Source: Roseovarius aestuariivivens (GTDB lineage Bacteria; Pseudomonadota; Alphaproteobacteria; Rhodobacterales; Rhodobacteraceae). From it: a stretch of DNA of 64,000 nt. The position numbers were made by a program, and so were the translations under genes. Below the pieces are notes generated by a model. The model was not told the DNA's origin and searched no databases. It saw only the letters and a program-made list of their open reading frames with translations. Of the stretch, positions 8,408 to 17,010 are shown piece after piece; within the stretch, counting starts at the first letter, position 1; the number at the start of each line of letters is the position of its first letter. The DNA lies in contig NZ_SJEY01000002.1 in NCBI RefSeq assembly GCF_004761875.1, forward strand, positions 372,001 to 436,000, in the 5' to 3' direction.

Positions 8408-9139
8408 TTACTGTGCGCCGCCCGGTGTCTCAAGCCGATTGACCCTCGTCCAAAGGTCGGAGACCGATTTGACCATGGCGTCTTGGTCTGGACGTATTGC
8501 GGTAACAACCGTTTTCAAATTGCCCTTCCCTAAACGATCAGCGACCTTGCTGCTGATCGCTACGGCATGCACAGGGGCTTCAAATGGTCCGGCTTGCAAG
8601 AAAAGCTCGGCTGAGCGGGGCGAAAACAAGGGCACGATCACGGGATCTTTTCCACATAGAAGACGCTTTGCCTTTAGGGACAAAGGACATTCGATCTGCC
8701 GGTAAACGATGCGCATATGCGTCTCTAATCCTGCAGAAACAAGTTCATCTTGAATGTCGTAAGCAACGTGATTGCCCCTTACGTACAGGCAAGGTTCTGG
8801 CGGCCCATCGGACAGGATTTTTCGCGTAAGTGCTTCGCCTGTGCCGTCCGCTGCGACCGGATCGAAACCGGCCTCTTGGGCCGCAGCCTTTGTTGCAGGC
8901 CCAACCGTGTAGCAAACCGCGTTCCGCCGGGCGTCGAGGCGGGAAAAAGCTTCGACCGCGTGACGCGATGTAAAAATTATCGTGGCGGCTGAAAGATCGG
9001 AAAGATCCAGATTGCAATTCTTAATCTGCATCAACGGTGAAAAAACAATGTTGCAAGCCGGTCCGAGCGCATCCTGCAGGACCTTCGCAAATCTTTCCGC
9101 GGAAGGAGCGGGACGGGTGATCAGGATCGAGGCCGGCAT
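8408..9139 (-). CDS. hemD: Uroporphyrinogen-III synthase
   Basis: 243 residues beginning [18 protein letters not shown], the usual opening of HemD, with the later [12 protein letters not shown] and [10 protein letters not shown] segments. It cyclises hydroxymethylbilane to uroporphyrinogen III. A longer reading to 9385 would overlap the divergent tsaD and gives unrelated sequence, so the start at 9139 is preferred. The gene heads the hemD-Mic60-hemY run. hemC, often placed just upstream in relatives, is not between hemD and tsaD here. Confidence 0.85.
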   Translation of the reverse strand: MPASILITRPAPSAERFAKVLQDALGPACNIVFSPLMQIKNCNLDLSDLSAATIIFTSRHAVEAFSRLDARRNAVCYTVGPATKAAAQEAGFDPVAADGTGEALTRKILSDGPPEPCLYVRGNHVAYDIQDELVSAGLETHMRIVYRQIECPLSLKAKRLLCGKDPVIVPLFSPRSAELFLQAGPFEAPVHAVAISSKVADRLGKGNLKTVVTAIRPDQDAMVKSVSDLWTRVNRLETPGGAQ

Positions 9140-9211
9140 CCATGCTCCGGAGTTGTTTGCGCGCCTCTGCGGTGTTACCTGCGCTTGATCAAGGGTGCAA
9201 CGTTCAGACCT

Positions 9212-10306
9212 ATGACCGCAACACTGACTATTCTCGGACTCGAAAGTAGCTGCGACGATACAGCTGCTGCAGTGGTGCGCGTCACGAGTGGCTCTGCGCA
9301 GATCCTTTCCTCTGTTGTTGAAGGCCAGACAAACTTGCACGCCGCCTTTGGTGGTGTGGTTCCCGAGATCGCCGCTCGAGCCCATGCCGAGAAACTGGAT
9401 CTTTGCGTTAAAGAGGCTCTACTGCGCGCGAAAGCGCGCTTGGAAGAGGTGGACGCCGTGGCTGTCACTGCCGGTCCTGGGCTGATCGGCGGTGTGATAT
9501 CCGGAGTAATGTGTGCGAAGGGACTTGCAGCGTCCCATGACCTGCCTCTGATCGGCGTGAACCACCTTGCAGGACATGCACTGACTCCAAGACTGACCAG
9601 CGGCTTGGCCTATCCCTACCTGATGCTTTTGGTATCCGGAGGGCATTGCCAATTTCTACTTGTGGAAGACGCCGTGAATTTCACGCGTCTCGGTGGAACC
9701 ATAGACGATGCCCCGGGAGAGGCGTTTGACAAGGCTGCGCGGCTTCTTGGATTGCCACAACCCGGTGGCCCTTCTATCGAACGAACTGCCATGGAAGGAT
9801 CACCCGAAAGATTTTTCTTGCCGCGACCACTTCTTGATCGGGTTGGGTGCGATCTGTCATTTTCCGGTCTGAAGACGGCAGTTCTGCGTCAGCGTGACAA
9901 GATCATTGAAGAAAAATCGGGCCTGTCGCGGCAGGACCGTGCTGACCTTTGCGCCGGCTTTCAGGCGGCTGTTTCAGATGTTTTGGCTGAGAAAACCAGA
10001 AACGCCTTGAATGCAGGATATCACATGGCGGGTCAAAACTTGCCGTTGTGTGTCGCCGGCGGCGTAGCTTCCAATGCAACAATCAGAGCGCGATTGGAAA
10101 TCGTAGCCAAGGAAACCGGTGTAGAGTTTCATGCGCCGCCGCTTGCGCTCTGCACTGATAATGCCGCGATGATCGCCTATGCGGGTGCTGAGCTTTTCAT
10201 GGCTGGCCATAAAGACGATATGGCGTTGTCGGCTCGTCCGCGCTGGCCGCTCGATCGGCAAAGTCCGGCGCTTCTGGGAAGCGGCAAGAAAGGAGCAAAG
10301 GCGTGA
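9212..10306 (+). CDS. tsaD: tRNA N6-adenosine threonylcarbamoyltransferase
   Basis: 364 residues. The N-terminal [15 protein letters not shown] motif, metal-binding His pair in NHLAGHALT and the ASKHA-fold motif [11 protein letters not shown] define TsaD/Kae1, which transfers threonylcarbamoyl to A37 of ANN-decoding tRNAs. The start at 9212 gives the conserved N-terminus. An upstream in-frame ATG at 9185 adds nine poorly conserved residues. The gene is divergent from hemD, and its stop overlaps the GTG start of gpsA (GTGA). Confidence 0.95.
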   Translation: MTATLTILGLESSCDDTAAAVVRVTSGSAQILSSVVEGQTNLHAAFGGVVPEIAARAHAEKLDLCVKEALLRAKARLEEVDAVAVTAGPGLIGGVISGVMCAKGLAASHDLPLIGVNHLAGHALTPRLTSGLAYPYLMLLVSGGHCQFLLVEDAVNFTRLGGTIDDAPGEAFDKAARLLGLPQPGGPSIERTAMEGSPERFFLPRPLLDRVGCDLSFSGLKTAVLRQRDKIIEEKSGLSRQDRADLCAGFQAAVSDVLAEKTRNALNAGYHMAGQNLPLCVAGGVASNATIRARLEIVAKETGVEFHAPPLALCTDNAAMIAYAGAELFMAGHKDDMALSARPRWPLDRQSPALLGSGKKGAKA

Positions 10307-11259
10307 TCGGGATTATTGGGGCCGGCGCGTTTGGTACGGCATTGGCCGTAGCGCTGTCGTCGCATCAAGAGGTTCGTCTCTGGGCAAGGGATCGCGACCA
10401 GGTCAAAGACATGTTTGCCTCGCGGCGAACTAAACGACTTGATGATGTGGTTTTGCCAAAATCCGTTACGCCGACATCTGATTTGCACGACTTGGCCGAC
10501 TGTAATCTCCTGCTTCTGGCGGTCCCGACGCAAAAACTTCGTGGGTTTCTTCAGCCTCATGCAAAAACCCTTGCAGCAATGCCACTTGTGGCGTGCTGCA
10601 AGGGAATTGAGCTGAAATCTGGTCTATCACCGACCGAAATTATTTCCGAGTTCTGTCCGCGTAATCCAGTTGCGATCCTGACCGGTCCTTCCTTCGCCAA
10701 CGATATTGCGCGCGGCCTTCCGACGGCTTTGACAATGGCCTGTCGATCAAAAGAACTCGGCGCGAGAATGCAAGCCGCCCTGAAGACGGATAATTTGCGC
10801 ATTTATAGAACGCAGGATGTGATTGGCGCCGAGCTAGGCGGCGCATTGAAGAATGTCATGGCTATTGCCTGTGGGGCTGTGATGGGTGCAGGGCTGGGAG
10901 AGAGCGCGCGCGCTGCATTGATGACGCGCGGATTTGCCGAAATCGTACGTTTGGCCGAGGCGCGCGGTGCCCGACCAGATACCTTGGCCGGATTGTCCGG
11001 TTTCGGTGACCTCGTGCTGACCTGCACGTCTGGTCAGTCGCGGAATTATCGCTTTGGGGAATGTTTGGGACGGCAAGAAGCCTTTGATCCCGATGTGACT
11101 GTGGAGGGTGCGGCAACAGCCAACGCTATGGCCGAACAGGCACGGAAAATCGGCATAGACATGCCAGTGACCGAGGCAGTAAACGCGCTTGTTTCAGGCG
11201 AATTGAAGGTTACGCAGGCAATGGATATGTTGTTGTCCAGACCGTTGAAGGAAGAATGA
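10303..11259 (+). CDS. gpsA: Glycerol-3-phosphate dehydrogenase [NAD(P)+]
   Basis: 318 residues starting with GTG in a GTGA overlap with the tsaD stop. The N-terminal Rossmann motif [13 protein letters not shown], the CCKGIE segment, the TGPSFA motif and the catalytic-lysine region [10 protein letters not shown] identify GpsA. It reduces dihydroxyacetone phosphate to sn-glycerol-3-phosphate for phospholipid synthesis. Length is normal. Confidence 0.95.
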   Translation: MIGIIGAGAFGTALAVALSSHQEVRLWARDRDQVKDMFASRRTKRLDDVVLPKSVTPTSDLHDLADCNLLLLAVPTQKLRGFLQPHAKTLAAMPLVACCKGIELKSGLSPTEIISEFCPRNPVAILTGPSFANDIARGLPTALTMACRSKELGARMQAALKTDNLRIYRTQDVIGAELGGALKNVMAIACGAVMGAGLGESARAALMTRGFAEIVRLAEARGARPDTLAGLSGFGDLVLTCTSGQSRNYRFGECLGRQEAFDPDVTVEGAATANAMAEQARKIGIDMPVTEAVNALVSGELKVTQAMDMLLSRPLKEE

Positions 11260-11529
11260 ATGCTTATTGCTTTGATCGCACGCGATAAGGCCGGCGCGCT
11301 TAAAACCCGACTGGACAATCGTGATGCCCATCTTGCCTACATAGAGAAAACAGGTGTCGTGACGCAGGCGGGACCATTATTGGATGCACAGGGAGAAATG
11401 ATAGGCTCCTTGGTCATCCTCGACGTGGCCGATCTTTCTTCTGCAGAAGATTGGGCCGCAAACGACCCTTACAAACATGCTGGATTGTTCGAGAGTGTCG
11501 AACTGATCCCTTGGAAAAAGGTGATCTGA
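11260..11529 (+). CDS. YciI-like protein
   Basis: 89 residues of the ferredoxin-like YciI fold: MLIALIARDKAGAL at the start, then RDAHLAYIEKTG with its conserved His, and NDPYKHAGLFESVELIPWKKV at the end. The ATG directly abuts the gpsA stop, so it is co-translated. The function of the family is mostly unknown, with a peroxidase-like or muconolactone-isomerase-like active site proposed for some members. Confidence 0.85.
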   Translation: MLIALIARDKAGALKTRLDNRDAHLAYIEKTGVVTQAGPLLDAQGEMIGSLVILDVADLSSAEDWAANDPYKHAGLFESVELIPWKKVI

Positions 11530-11532
11530 TCT

Positions 11533-11961
11533 GTGCGATACTGGTTGTTCAAGTCAGAACCGTCTACCTGGAGCTGGCAGGACCAGGTGGCCAAAGGAGA
11601 TGCCGGCGAAGAATGGGATGGCGTGAGAAATTATCAGGCCCGAAATTTCATGCGAGAGATGGCCATTGGAGACAAAGGTTTTTTCTATCACAGCCAGAAA
11701 GAAAAGGCGATTGTCGGGACCGTCGAGGTAATCGCCGAGGCCCATCCGGACAGTACAACGAAGGACGACCGGTGGGAGTGTGTCGATATCAAAGCGCTTG
11801 AAGCTGTAAATAAGCCTGTCACGCTGGAAATGATAAAGCGTGAACCGCAGCTATCAGAAATGGTTTTGCTGAGAAATTCACGCCTGTCTGTGCAGCCCGT
11901 AACAGACCAGGAGTGGCAGATTGTTTGCCGGATGGCTGGCGTCGCGACAGATCTGAAGTGA
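11533..11961 (+). CDS. EVE domain protein
   Basis: 142 residues, with a GTG start 3 bases after yciI. The sequence MRYWLFKSEPSTWSW, WDGVRNYQARNFMREM and FFYHSQKEKAIVG is the PUA-like EVE domain, thought to bind modified bases. The tsaD-gpsA-yciI-EVE order is a common housekeeping operon in Rhodobacterales, so this copy is unlikely to be part of a defence island. Confidence 0.88.
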   Translation: MRYWLFKSEPSTWSWQDQVAKGDAGEEWDGVRNYQARNFMREMAIGDKGFFYHSQKEKAIVGTVEVIAEAHPDSTTKDDRWECVDIKALEAVNKPVTLEMIKREPQLSEMVLLRNSRLSVQPVTDQEWQIVCRMAGVATDLK

Positions 11962-11968
11962 ATCGATA

Positions 11969-12001
11969 CGGAAGGTGCCAATACCTAACCGGCACCTTCC
12001 G
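11969..12001 (+). terminator. Hairpin at the end of the tsaD operon
   Basis: An 11-bp perfect stem pairs 11969-11979 with 11991-12001 across an 11-base loop, starting 8 bases after the EVE stop. There is no T run, so termination is inferred from position. Confidence 0.5.
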
Positions 12002-12242
12002 TTCACCCACGTGCTCCCTACACACCACACGCGATCTGGATAAGTCCGGCCGTCCTGGCCCCGCGTCTTGTATATCAATGACTGTCGTCTCCTCCAATCT
12101 CGTAGTGCTGAGTATTTAAACGATAATTTCCCGGAGTTTTTCGAGCTTTAGAAAGATAAATGACGCCGTCGAAAAAGCTATTAAGACTTGAGAAAGCCGC
12201 GCCGTGCTACTCCGATAGTCGGGTGAGAAAGCAGGTGGTGAT
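12002..12242. other. Intergenic stretch before the motB remnant
   Basis: No convincing gene. It presumably held the promoter of motB before that gene was truncated. AT-rich sequence around 12110-12180 could contain a promoter but I see no clear consensus. Confidence 0.4.
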
Positions 12243-12488
12243 ATGGCTGTGCAAGGCAACGATGCCGCGCCGGTTATCATCAAGAGAAAAAAGATTATCG
12301 CGAGCGGCGGACACCACGGTGGAGCATGGAAGGTCGCCATAGCATTATCCTTTTGTGTTAGGCGCTTTGCGCCCGTTTCAAGTACGCCGCAAAACGGCGA
12401 AGCAAACTGTCGTTCTGACGTGTACAGGCAGTCGGATTCTCGACTTGTCTGCGCCATCCTCGTTTGGATGCAGGGCAGACGATGGTGA
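12243..12488 (+). pseudogene. motB: 5' remnant of flagellar stator gene motB
   Basis: The first 32 codons (12243-12338) read as a MotB N-terminus: VIIKRKKI followed by the highly diagnostic GGHHGGAWKVA, which in intact MotB leads straight into YADFVTAMMAF and the transmembrane helix. Here the match stops dead after WKVA. The reading frame continues only as an unrelated basic sequence to a stop at 12486-12488, with no transmembrane helix, plug or OmpA domain. The rest of motB and whatever followed appears deleted. Identification rests on the short conserved motif. Confidence 0.75.
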
Positions 12489-12559
12489 CGAAATACTAAT
12501 GAGTCACTAAGGCAGTCTCTTCATATCGAAGTGATTTAAAACAAATGTCACGAACCCAC

Positions 12560-12919
12560 TCAGGCCCGCTTTTCCACCTTGTGTGAAACCTCTCCGTCGA
12601 TCGTGTGTCGACGACCGTCTTGACCATAAGTTTCGAGTTTACGACGAACGCGGCGAAGAGCGGCCAGTTTGGTCGAGGCAGCGCGAATGCCTTGAAGTGC
12701 ACCTTCCAATATTTTCTGGTTTCGGGAAACCTTGCTATGAATTGCTTCTAGGAGCGTCGAATTGTCGGGTTGGAGCGCGTTTAATGCTTCGAACAAGTGT
12801 TCCTTTTGCATTACCAGAGCAGCTGCAGCCGTTAGATCCCCTCCAAGGAGGGCCTCGCGCTCTGCGTCGAGCAGGTCACCCAATTCATCGATGATCGACT
12901 TTATCTCATGCGTTGTCAT
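12560..12919 (-). CDS. flgN: FlgN-like flagellar chaperone
   Basis: 119 residues, almost all alpha-helical: IKSIIDELGDLLDAEREALLGGD, then AALVMQKEHLFEALNAL, typical of FlgN-type export chaperones for the hook-filament junction proteins. The start at 12919 overlaps the 3' end of flgJ by 14 bases, giving flgJ-flgN order. A longer in-frame start would lie further inside flgJ. The gene looks intact although neighbouring flagellar genes are broken. Confidence 0.65.
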   Translation of the reverse strand: MTTHEIKSIIDELGDLLDAEREALLGGDLTAAAALVMQKEHLFEALNALQPDNSTLLEAIHSKVSRNQKILEGALQGIRAASTKLAALRRVRRKLETYGQDGRRHTIDGEVSHKVEKRA

Positions 12920-13196
12920 TCTGCTGCTCCATGATGGATTTGAGGAAGCTTTCGGCCAGTCCGATGCCGCCGGACATCGCAATTTTGTCTGCTACGGCCT
13001 GACGCTGAAATGACGTGAACTGATCCTCGCCAGCACTACCGCTAAAGCTGTTTTCCTGTGAGCCAAATCCTGCGGACTTCAACATTTCCGCGAGAAAAGT
13101 TGCCTCAAGCTTGACGGCAGCCTCTTTTGCGAGGCGCAGGCGTGATGCACCGTCGTTCGAGTCGTGATGCGACGTTGTCGGTAAATAGACTGTCAC
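12906..13196 (-). CDS. flgJ: Rod-binding protein, FlgJ N-terminal type
   Basis: 96 residues corresponding to the rod-binding domain alone, as is usual in Alphaproteobacteria where FlgJ lacks the muramidase domain: KLEATFLAEMLKSAGFG, then GSAGEDQFTSFQRQAVADKIAMSGGIGLAESFLKSI. It would cap or scaffold the flagellar rod in the periplasm. It is followed by flgN with a 14-base overlap. The frame is intact. Confidence 0.75.
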   Translation of the reverse strand: MTVYLPTTSHHDSNDGASRLRLAKEAAVKLEATFLAEMLKSAGFGSQENSFSGSAGEDQFTSFQRQAVADKIAMSGGIGLAESFLKSIMEQQNDNA

Positions 13197-13373
13197 TGTT
13201 TTACCTCGAGTTTCTCATATCTCGTCCCATTGGATCTCAAAGCGGTAAAGAACCGGTAACCGTATTCGGGCAGGACACAGCCAACGCTGCATGAGGGCAC
13301 CGATTTTGGAGATGTCGTATCTCGGTTTTCGAAATCGAAGTCAGACACGGAACCCTTAGATCGAGATGCCTAT

Positions 13374-15101
13374 GTGGGAGGAACGAATTCTGCCTCTGTG
13401 GAAAACGAAGCTACACAGCGGAAAGCATCGCTAGTTGGAAAAAATGCTAGTAGCGCTTCTGGGGAAAAGGGAGCTGCGGCTTCGAGTGAAGGTGCTTTAT
13501 CTCGATCCTCCGGCTCGGATCAAAAAACGCCTTCCCCTGTTGGAGGACAGGCAGAGTGGTCGCAAGTCGACAAAAAGGCTGCTAGCATGGGGCGAGACTC
13601 AGCGAAGAGGCTGGAGTCATTTATCGATGATGGCGAAAACTCGGAAGACGCCGATGTTCTAGAAGATCCAGGTCGAATTGCAACCGACGGGATTAGCGCC
13701 GGGCCGACCTCTCAGACCTTCGAACACGAAAATATCACTGTTGCGGACCGTTTTCAAACTGACCGGCCAGCCTCAGATTTCGTCGAAGACGGTCTGATTC
13801 AACGGTAAACTTTCGCTAGCCTGAATGAAACTGACGAAAACGACGTTGCACCCGTCAAGAATGGTTGGTCAGCCTTTAATCGTACAACGGGACAAAACAG
13901 TCATTCACCAAGCGCCCAAAGCGGAAGTCGGGGACGCCTACCGCCGGAATTTACTGAAGGTCATGCAGCTTCGGAATTGATTGAGCACGAGGTCAGTCAT
14001 TCAGAACTGAACAGGAGTCCGCACGCCAAGGACATGGTGAGCTATCCCGACAACATGCTGACTACTACAAACGCGTCTTCGATCACGGTGAAGGACGTCT
14101 TTGCGTTCTACGAGGGTTCCGGTGTTCGTGAGGGAAACCGCTTTGGGCTGAGCCATGAAAGCGCTGAACTTTCGCACTCGCATAATGCAGATCTTGTCGA
14201 CGGGGCGGCTGCTGAACACGCAAGAACTGCCGAGATCGGATGGCACTTACGGGCTGCAAATCCGGCGCAGAAGGCGCAGCACCTTCGTTTGGTCAAAGAT
14301 GCAATGCTCCCTTCGCCAACGGGCATTGCATCGACCAACGAGATGAGGCCTGCGATTTCGAGTACAGCTCAAGCAGCCGATCAGATCGACAGTGACATTC
14401 TATCGGGAACGTCTCTGTCAAGCGGACTGCCCACGACTGCAAGACTGACGGAAGTTGACTTGATCCGCGGTCTGACGGCGTCTGGAGAATTGAATAAGGC
14501 AAACTCTACTATCCATCCGGAAAGACAGCCGTTGCTTGCGTTGGCTCAGCTTGAAACCGGTTCAATCGCGCGTGAAAGTATTGCGAAGGAGTCTATATTG
14601 GCTCTGGATGCGCTCGGGTTTGCTTCATCCGGCAGCACTTTCGAGCCGAATGGCGGGCTACGCGCATTACCTTCGATCTTGCACAATACTGATCTTCCTC
14701 GGCACATATCCCAACAGATTATCGCGACAATGCGGCACCAAGCGGACGCAGTCTCGGAACTCCATCTTTCTCCGTCCGAGTTGGGTCGTGTCAGGATCAG
14801 CCTGGTATCCAGTGATGCTGGTATGGTCGTGTCCATCGTGGCAGACAGACCAGAAACGCTCGAGCTTATGCGTCGACATGTCGACCTTTTGGCCAAAGAC
14901 TTCCACGAAATCGGTTACGACGCCGCCGAATTCAGTTTCGGGCAAAGCACTTCGGATGACTCGCAAGATCGTCGCGCGCCTGGCGATGAGTCTACGGCGG
15001 TCTTCGGCAAGCCGGATAACCCGACTGCTGGTGAGCGGGGACAAACCTCGAATGCCGCTACGCGCGGCATCAAGCTCGACCGGGTTGATATCCGCGTCTG
15101 A
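13374..15101 (+). pseudogene. fliK: Hook-length control protein gene fliK, interrupted
   Basis: Two open stretches in the same frame, from a GTG at 13374 and from after 13808 to 15101, are separated by a single TAA at 13806-13808. The upstream part is Ser/Gly/Asp-rich and disordered, as in FliK N-termini. The downstream part ends in the FliK C-terminal (Flg_hook) domain: LHLSPSELGRVRISLVSSDAGMVVSIVADRPETLELMRRH. After the stop no ATG with a ribosome site occurs before 14034, so the 3' part is probably not translated properly. The frame is open back to 13260 without an ATG, which hints at further 5' damage. A sequencing error is the alternative. Confidence 0.65.
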
Positions 15102-15121
15102 CAGTTCTGAAAGGATCAAGA

Positions 15122-15802
15122 ATGGACTTGTTATCCACGTCTCAAACAATTGCAATCGGTGCAGGTGCGAAGTCTGCAAAGGACGCAAAAGCTGCGAAAG
15201 GTGTTTTGAACTCGGATTTTGAAACGTTCATCCGCATGCTCACCACGCAAATGCAGAACCAGGATCCCTTGAATCCGATCGAGTCGACCGATTTTGCGAC
15301 CCAGCTGGCGACCTTTTCGAGTGTCGAACAGCAGGTCTTGACCAACGATCTGTTAACATCACTTGGCGCCCAAATGGGCGCACTGAATCTTTCGCAGCTA
15401 TCCGGATGGGTCGGCATGTCCGCAAATGCCGTGATGCCTGTGGAATTCGACGGCAATCCAATAACGCTTCGCGTTGAAGGGGTAGGAACAGCTCAAACGC
15501 ACCAACTCGTTGTCAGAGATGAAAGCGACGCCGTTGTGTCCCGCACGGATATCTCCGGGGCAGCACAGACTCTGGATTGGCGCGGTCATGATGCCTTTGG
15601 TGGGACATTACCGCACGGACGTTATCAGATCGACGTCGAATCATTCTCGCAAGGTCAACTTGTCGCTACTCGTCCCGCACAAGTCAGCGCGCTGATTACA
15701 GAAGCAAGAGTTCAGAACGGCCAGACAATTCTCGTCTTTGAAGGAGGACAAGAAGTGGCTTCGGACGGTATCCTCGCTCTCAAACGTTCTAGTTTGACCT
15801 GA
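15122..15802 (+). CDS. flgD: Flagellar hook capping protein FlgD
   Basis: 226 residues. The N-terminal FlgD signature FIRMLTTQMQNQDPLNPIES is followed by TDFATQLATFSSVEQQ. The C-terminal half has the FLN/Tudor-like hook-cap fold (WRGHDAFGGTLPHGRYQIDV). It is the scaffold for hook polymerisation. It follows fliK by 20 bases, the usual order. It appears intact, in contrast to motB and fliK. Confidence 0.92.
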   Translation: MDLLSTSQTIAIGAGAKSAKDAKAAKGVLNSDFETFIRMLTTQMQNQDPLNPIESTDFATQLATFSSVEQQVLTNDLLTSLGAQMGALNLSQLSGWVGMSANAVMPVEFDGNPITLRVEGVGTAQTHQLVVRDESDAVVSRTDISGAAQTLDWRGHDAFGGTLPHGRYQIDVESFSQGQLVATRPAQVSALITEARVQNGQTILVFEGGQEVASDGILALKRSSLT

Positions 15803-15891
15803 AAAGTTGCGAAAATGCCTGAAAACTGAACAGATCGGCGATTTTTCTCAAGAATGGCTGGTATTTTCAGTCGGGGCCTTTAATTGGGTTT

Positions 15892-15901
15892 CCACATGTG
15901 G
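15892..15901. promoter_or_regulatory. Palindrome CCACATGTGG upstream of the yjbE-like gene
   Basis: A perfect 10-bp palindrome 60 bases before the start codon at 15961. It could be an operator for the exopolysaccharide gene. This is weak evidence based on symmetry and position only. Confidence 0.25.
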
Positions 15902-15960
15902 GATATTTCTACCAGCCCTCTGCGGAGTAGAGGTATCTCTCAACCAGTTTGGAGAAGATT

Positions 15961-16197
15961 ATGAAAAAGATTGTCACTCTGGCTTCTGCCGCTGCTTTGG
16001 CATTCGGCTCAGCAGCCCCAGTTCTGTCGCAGAGCGCGACGAACAGCGATCCCTTTGTGTCGACGCAGTCGCAGGAAGGTGATTTCCTGACCATTGGCGG
16101 TGTTCAGTACGTCGTTCTTGCTGTCGTTGCCACCGGTCTGATCATTGCACTGGCTGACGGATCGTCCACCACGACCAGCTTCGTGCCGAGCCCGTAA
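15961..16197 (+). CDS. YjbE-like small secreted exopolysaccharide-associated protein
   Basis: 78 residues: a clear signal peptide (MKKIVTLASAAALAFGSAAPVLSQ), a short polar part, a hydrophobic segment (YVVLAVVATGLIIALADG) and a Ser/Thr tail. Size and composition resemble YjbE/GfcA proteins. It faces the yjbH-yjbF pair on the other strand. The ATG at 15961 with GGAGAA at 15951-15956 is preferred over an in-frame TTG at 15949. Similarity is by shape and neighbourhood, so the family call is tentative. Confidence 0.55.
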   Translation: MKKIVTLASAAALAFGSAAPVLSQSATNSDPFVSTQSQEGDFLTIGGVQYVVLAVVATGLIIALADGSSTTTSFVPSP

Positions 16198-16221
16198 AAG
16201 CGGATCGCCTTAAGAAAACGG

Positions 16222-16252
16222 AAAAGCGGGCGTTCGGGCCCGCTTTTTCATT
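16222..16252 (+). terminator. Rho-independent terminator after the yjbE-like gene
   Basis: AAAAGCGGGC (16222-16231) pairs with GCCCGCTTTT (16238-16247), followed by a further T. It lies 24 bases past the stop codon. Confidence 0.8.
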
Positions 16253-16311
16253 GGTCTACCGTACAGCGTGTTTCTCAGGTTTTTTCGTAAGATACACGAG
16301 ATTCTCTGCCT

Positions 16312-17010
16312 TTAACGCAACAAGCTGAAAGTAAAGTATCCCAATCCGTCTCCCAACCACGTTTTGGCTTCAACGATGCGTCCACCGGCTGAAACAAGGT
16401 AGTAGTTGTTGAAACGCCCAGTTTCCGTTTTGCAAAAGACATCGACGCGCGTGACCCGTGTTCTGATTTCTCCGGATGAAAAACTCTGAGGGCCATCGGG
16501 CGTGAATGCGCAATCGGCCACGGTTTCTACAATTTGGTTTTCTCCGTCCAGATGTCGCAAAACCTGACGCTCGATACCGTCTTTCAGACCGGTTACCATC
16601 CGAAGGAGACCATTTACATTCGACGACATCAGGTCCGTTCCGAGCCCGCGCGTCGCCGTAATCACGTCTCCACGGGTTGTAACGCTTCGCCGCTCCGTCG
16701 TGCCCCACGCGGCCCACGTCCGGTAAGGGCCATTGGTTTCGATAACGCGTAGCAGGGCAACGCTCCCGGTTTTCGAAATCCGCATGAGCGCCAAAGGTTC
16801 GTCGCCTGAAGCCAACGCACGCTTGATCTGGAACTGTACCAAACGTTCATCAATCTTTCGAACGCCCTCCTGTTTCGCACGTCGTTGTTCCAGAACGGTC
16901 TTGATCACGGACGCGGCAGGCAGTTCCTGATCCTTGTTGGTGCAGCCGCTCGTCAGGGCCACGGCCACCAGAAACCCGATCGCGTAAAGATGCGGTTTCC
17001 TTCGCGTCAT
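16312..17010 (-). CDS. yjbF: YjbF/GfcB-family outer membrane lipoprotein
   Basis: 232 residues. A lipoprotein signal peptide ends in LTSGC, and the body matches the YjbF family (WAAWGTTERRSVTTRGDVITATRGLGTDLMSS and VFCKTETGRFNNYYLVSAGG...VEAKTW). The ATG at 17010 overlaps the yjbH stop (ATGA). YjbF acts with YjbH in export or assembly of an exopolysaccharide or group 4 capsule. Confidence 0.82.
   Translation of the reverse strand: MTRRKPHLYAIGFLVAVALTSGCTNKDQELPAASVIKTVLEQRRAKQEGVRKIDERLVQFQIKRALASGDEPLALMRISKTGSVALLRVIETNGPYRTWAAWGTTERRSVTTRGDVITATRGLGTDLMSSNVNGLLRMVTGLKDGIERQVLRHLDGENQIVETVADCAFTPDGPQSFSSGEIRTRVTRVDVFCKTETGRFNNYYLVSAGGRIVEAKTWLGDGLGYFTFSLLR

Noticed and set aside
11533..11961. 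EVE-domain gene as a defence component
   Set aside because: It sits in the tsaD-gpsA-yciI housekeeping operon, outside the transposon, with coupled spacing.
15129..15137. TTATCCACG at the start of flgD as a DnaA box
   Set aside because: It differs from the consensus at the last base, is isolated, and lies in coding sequence.
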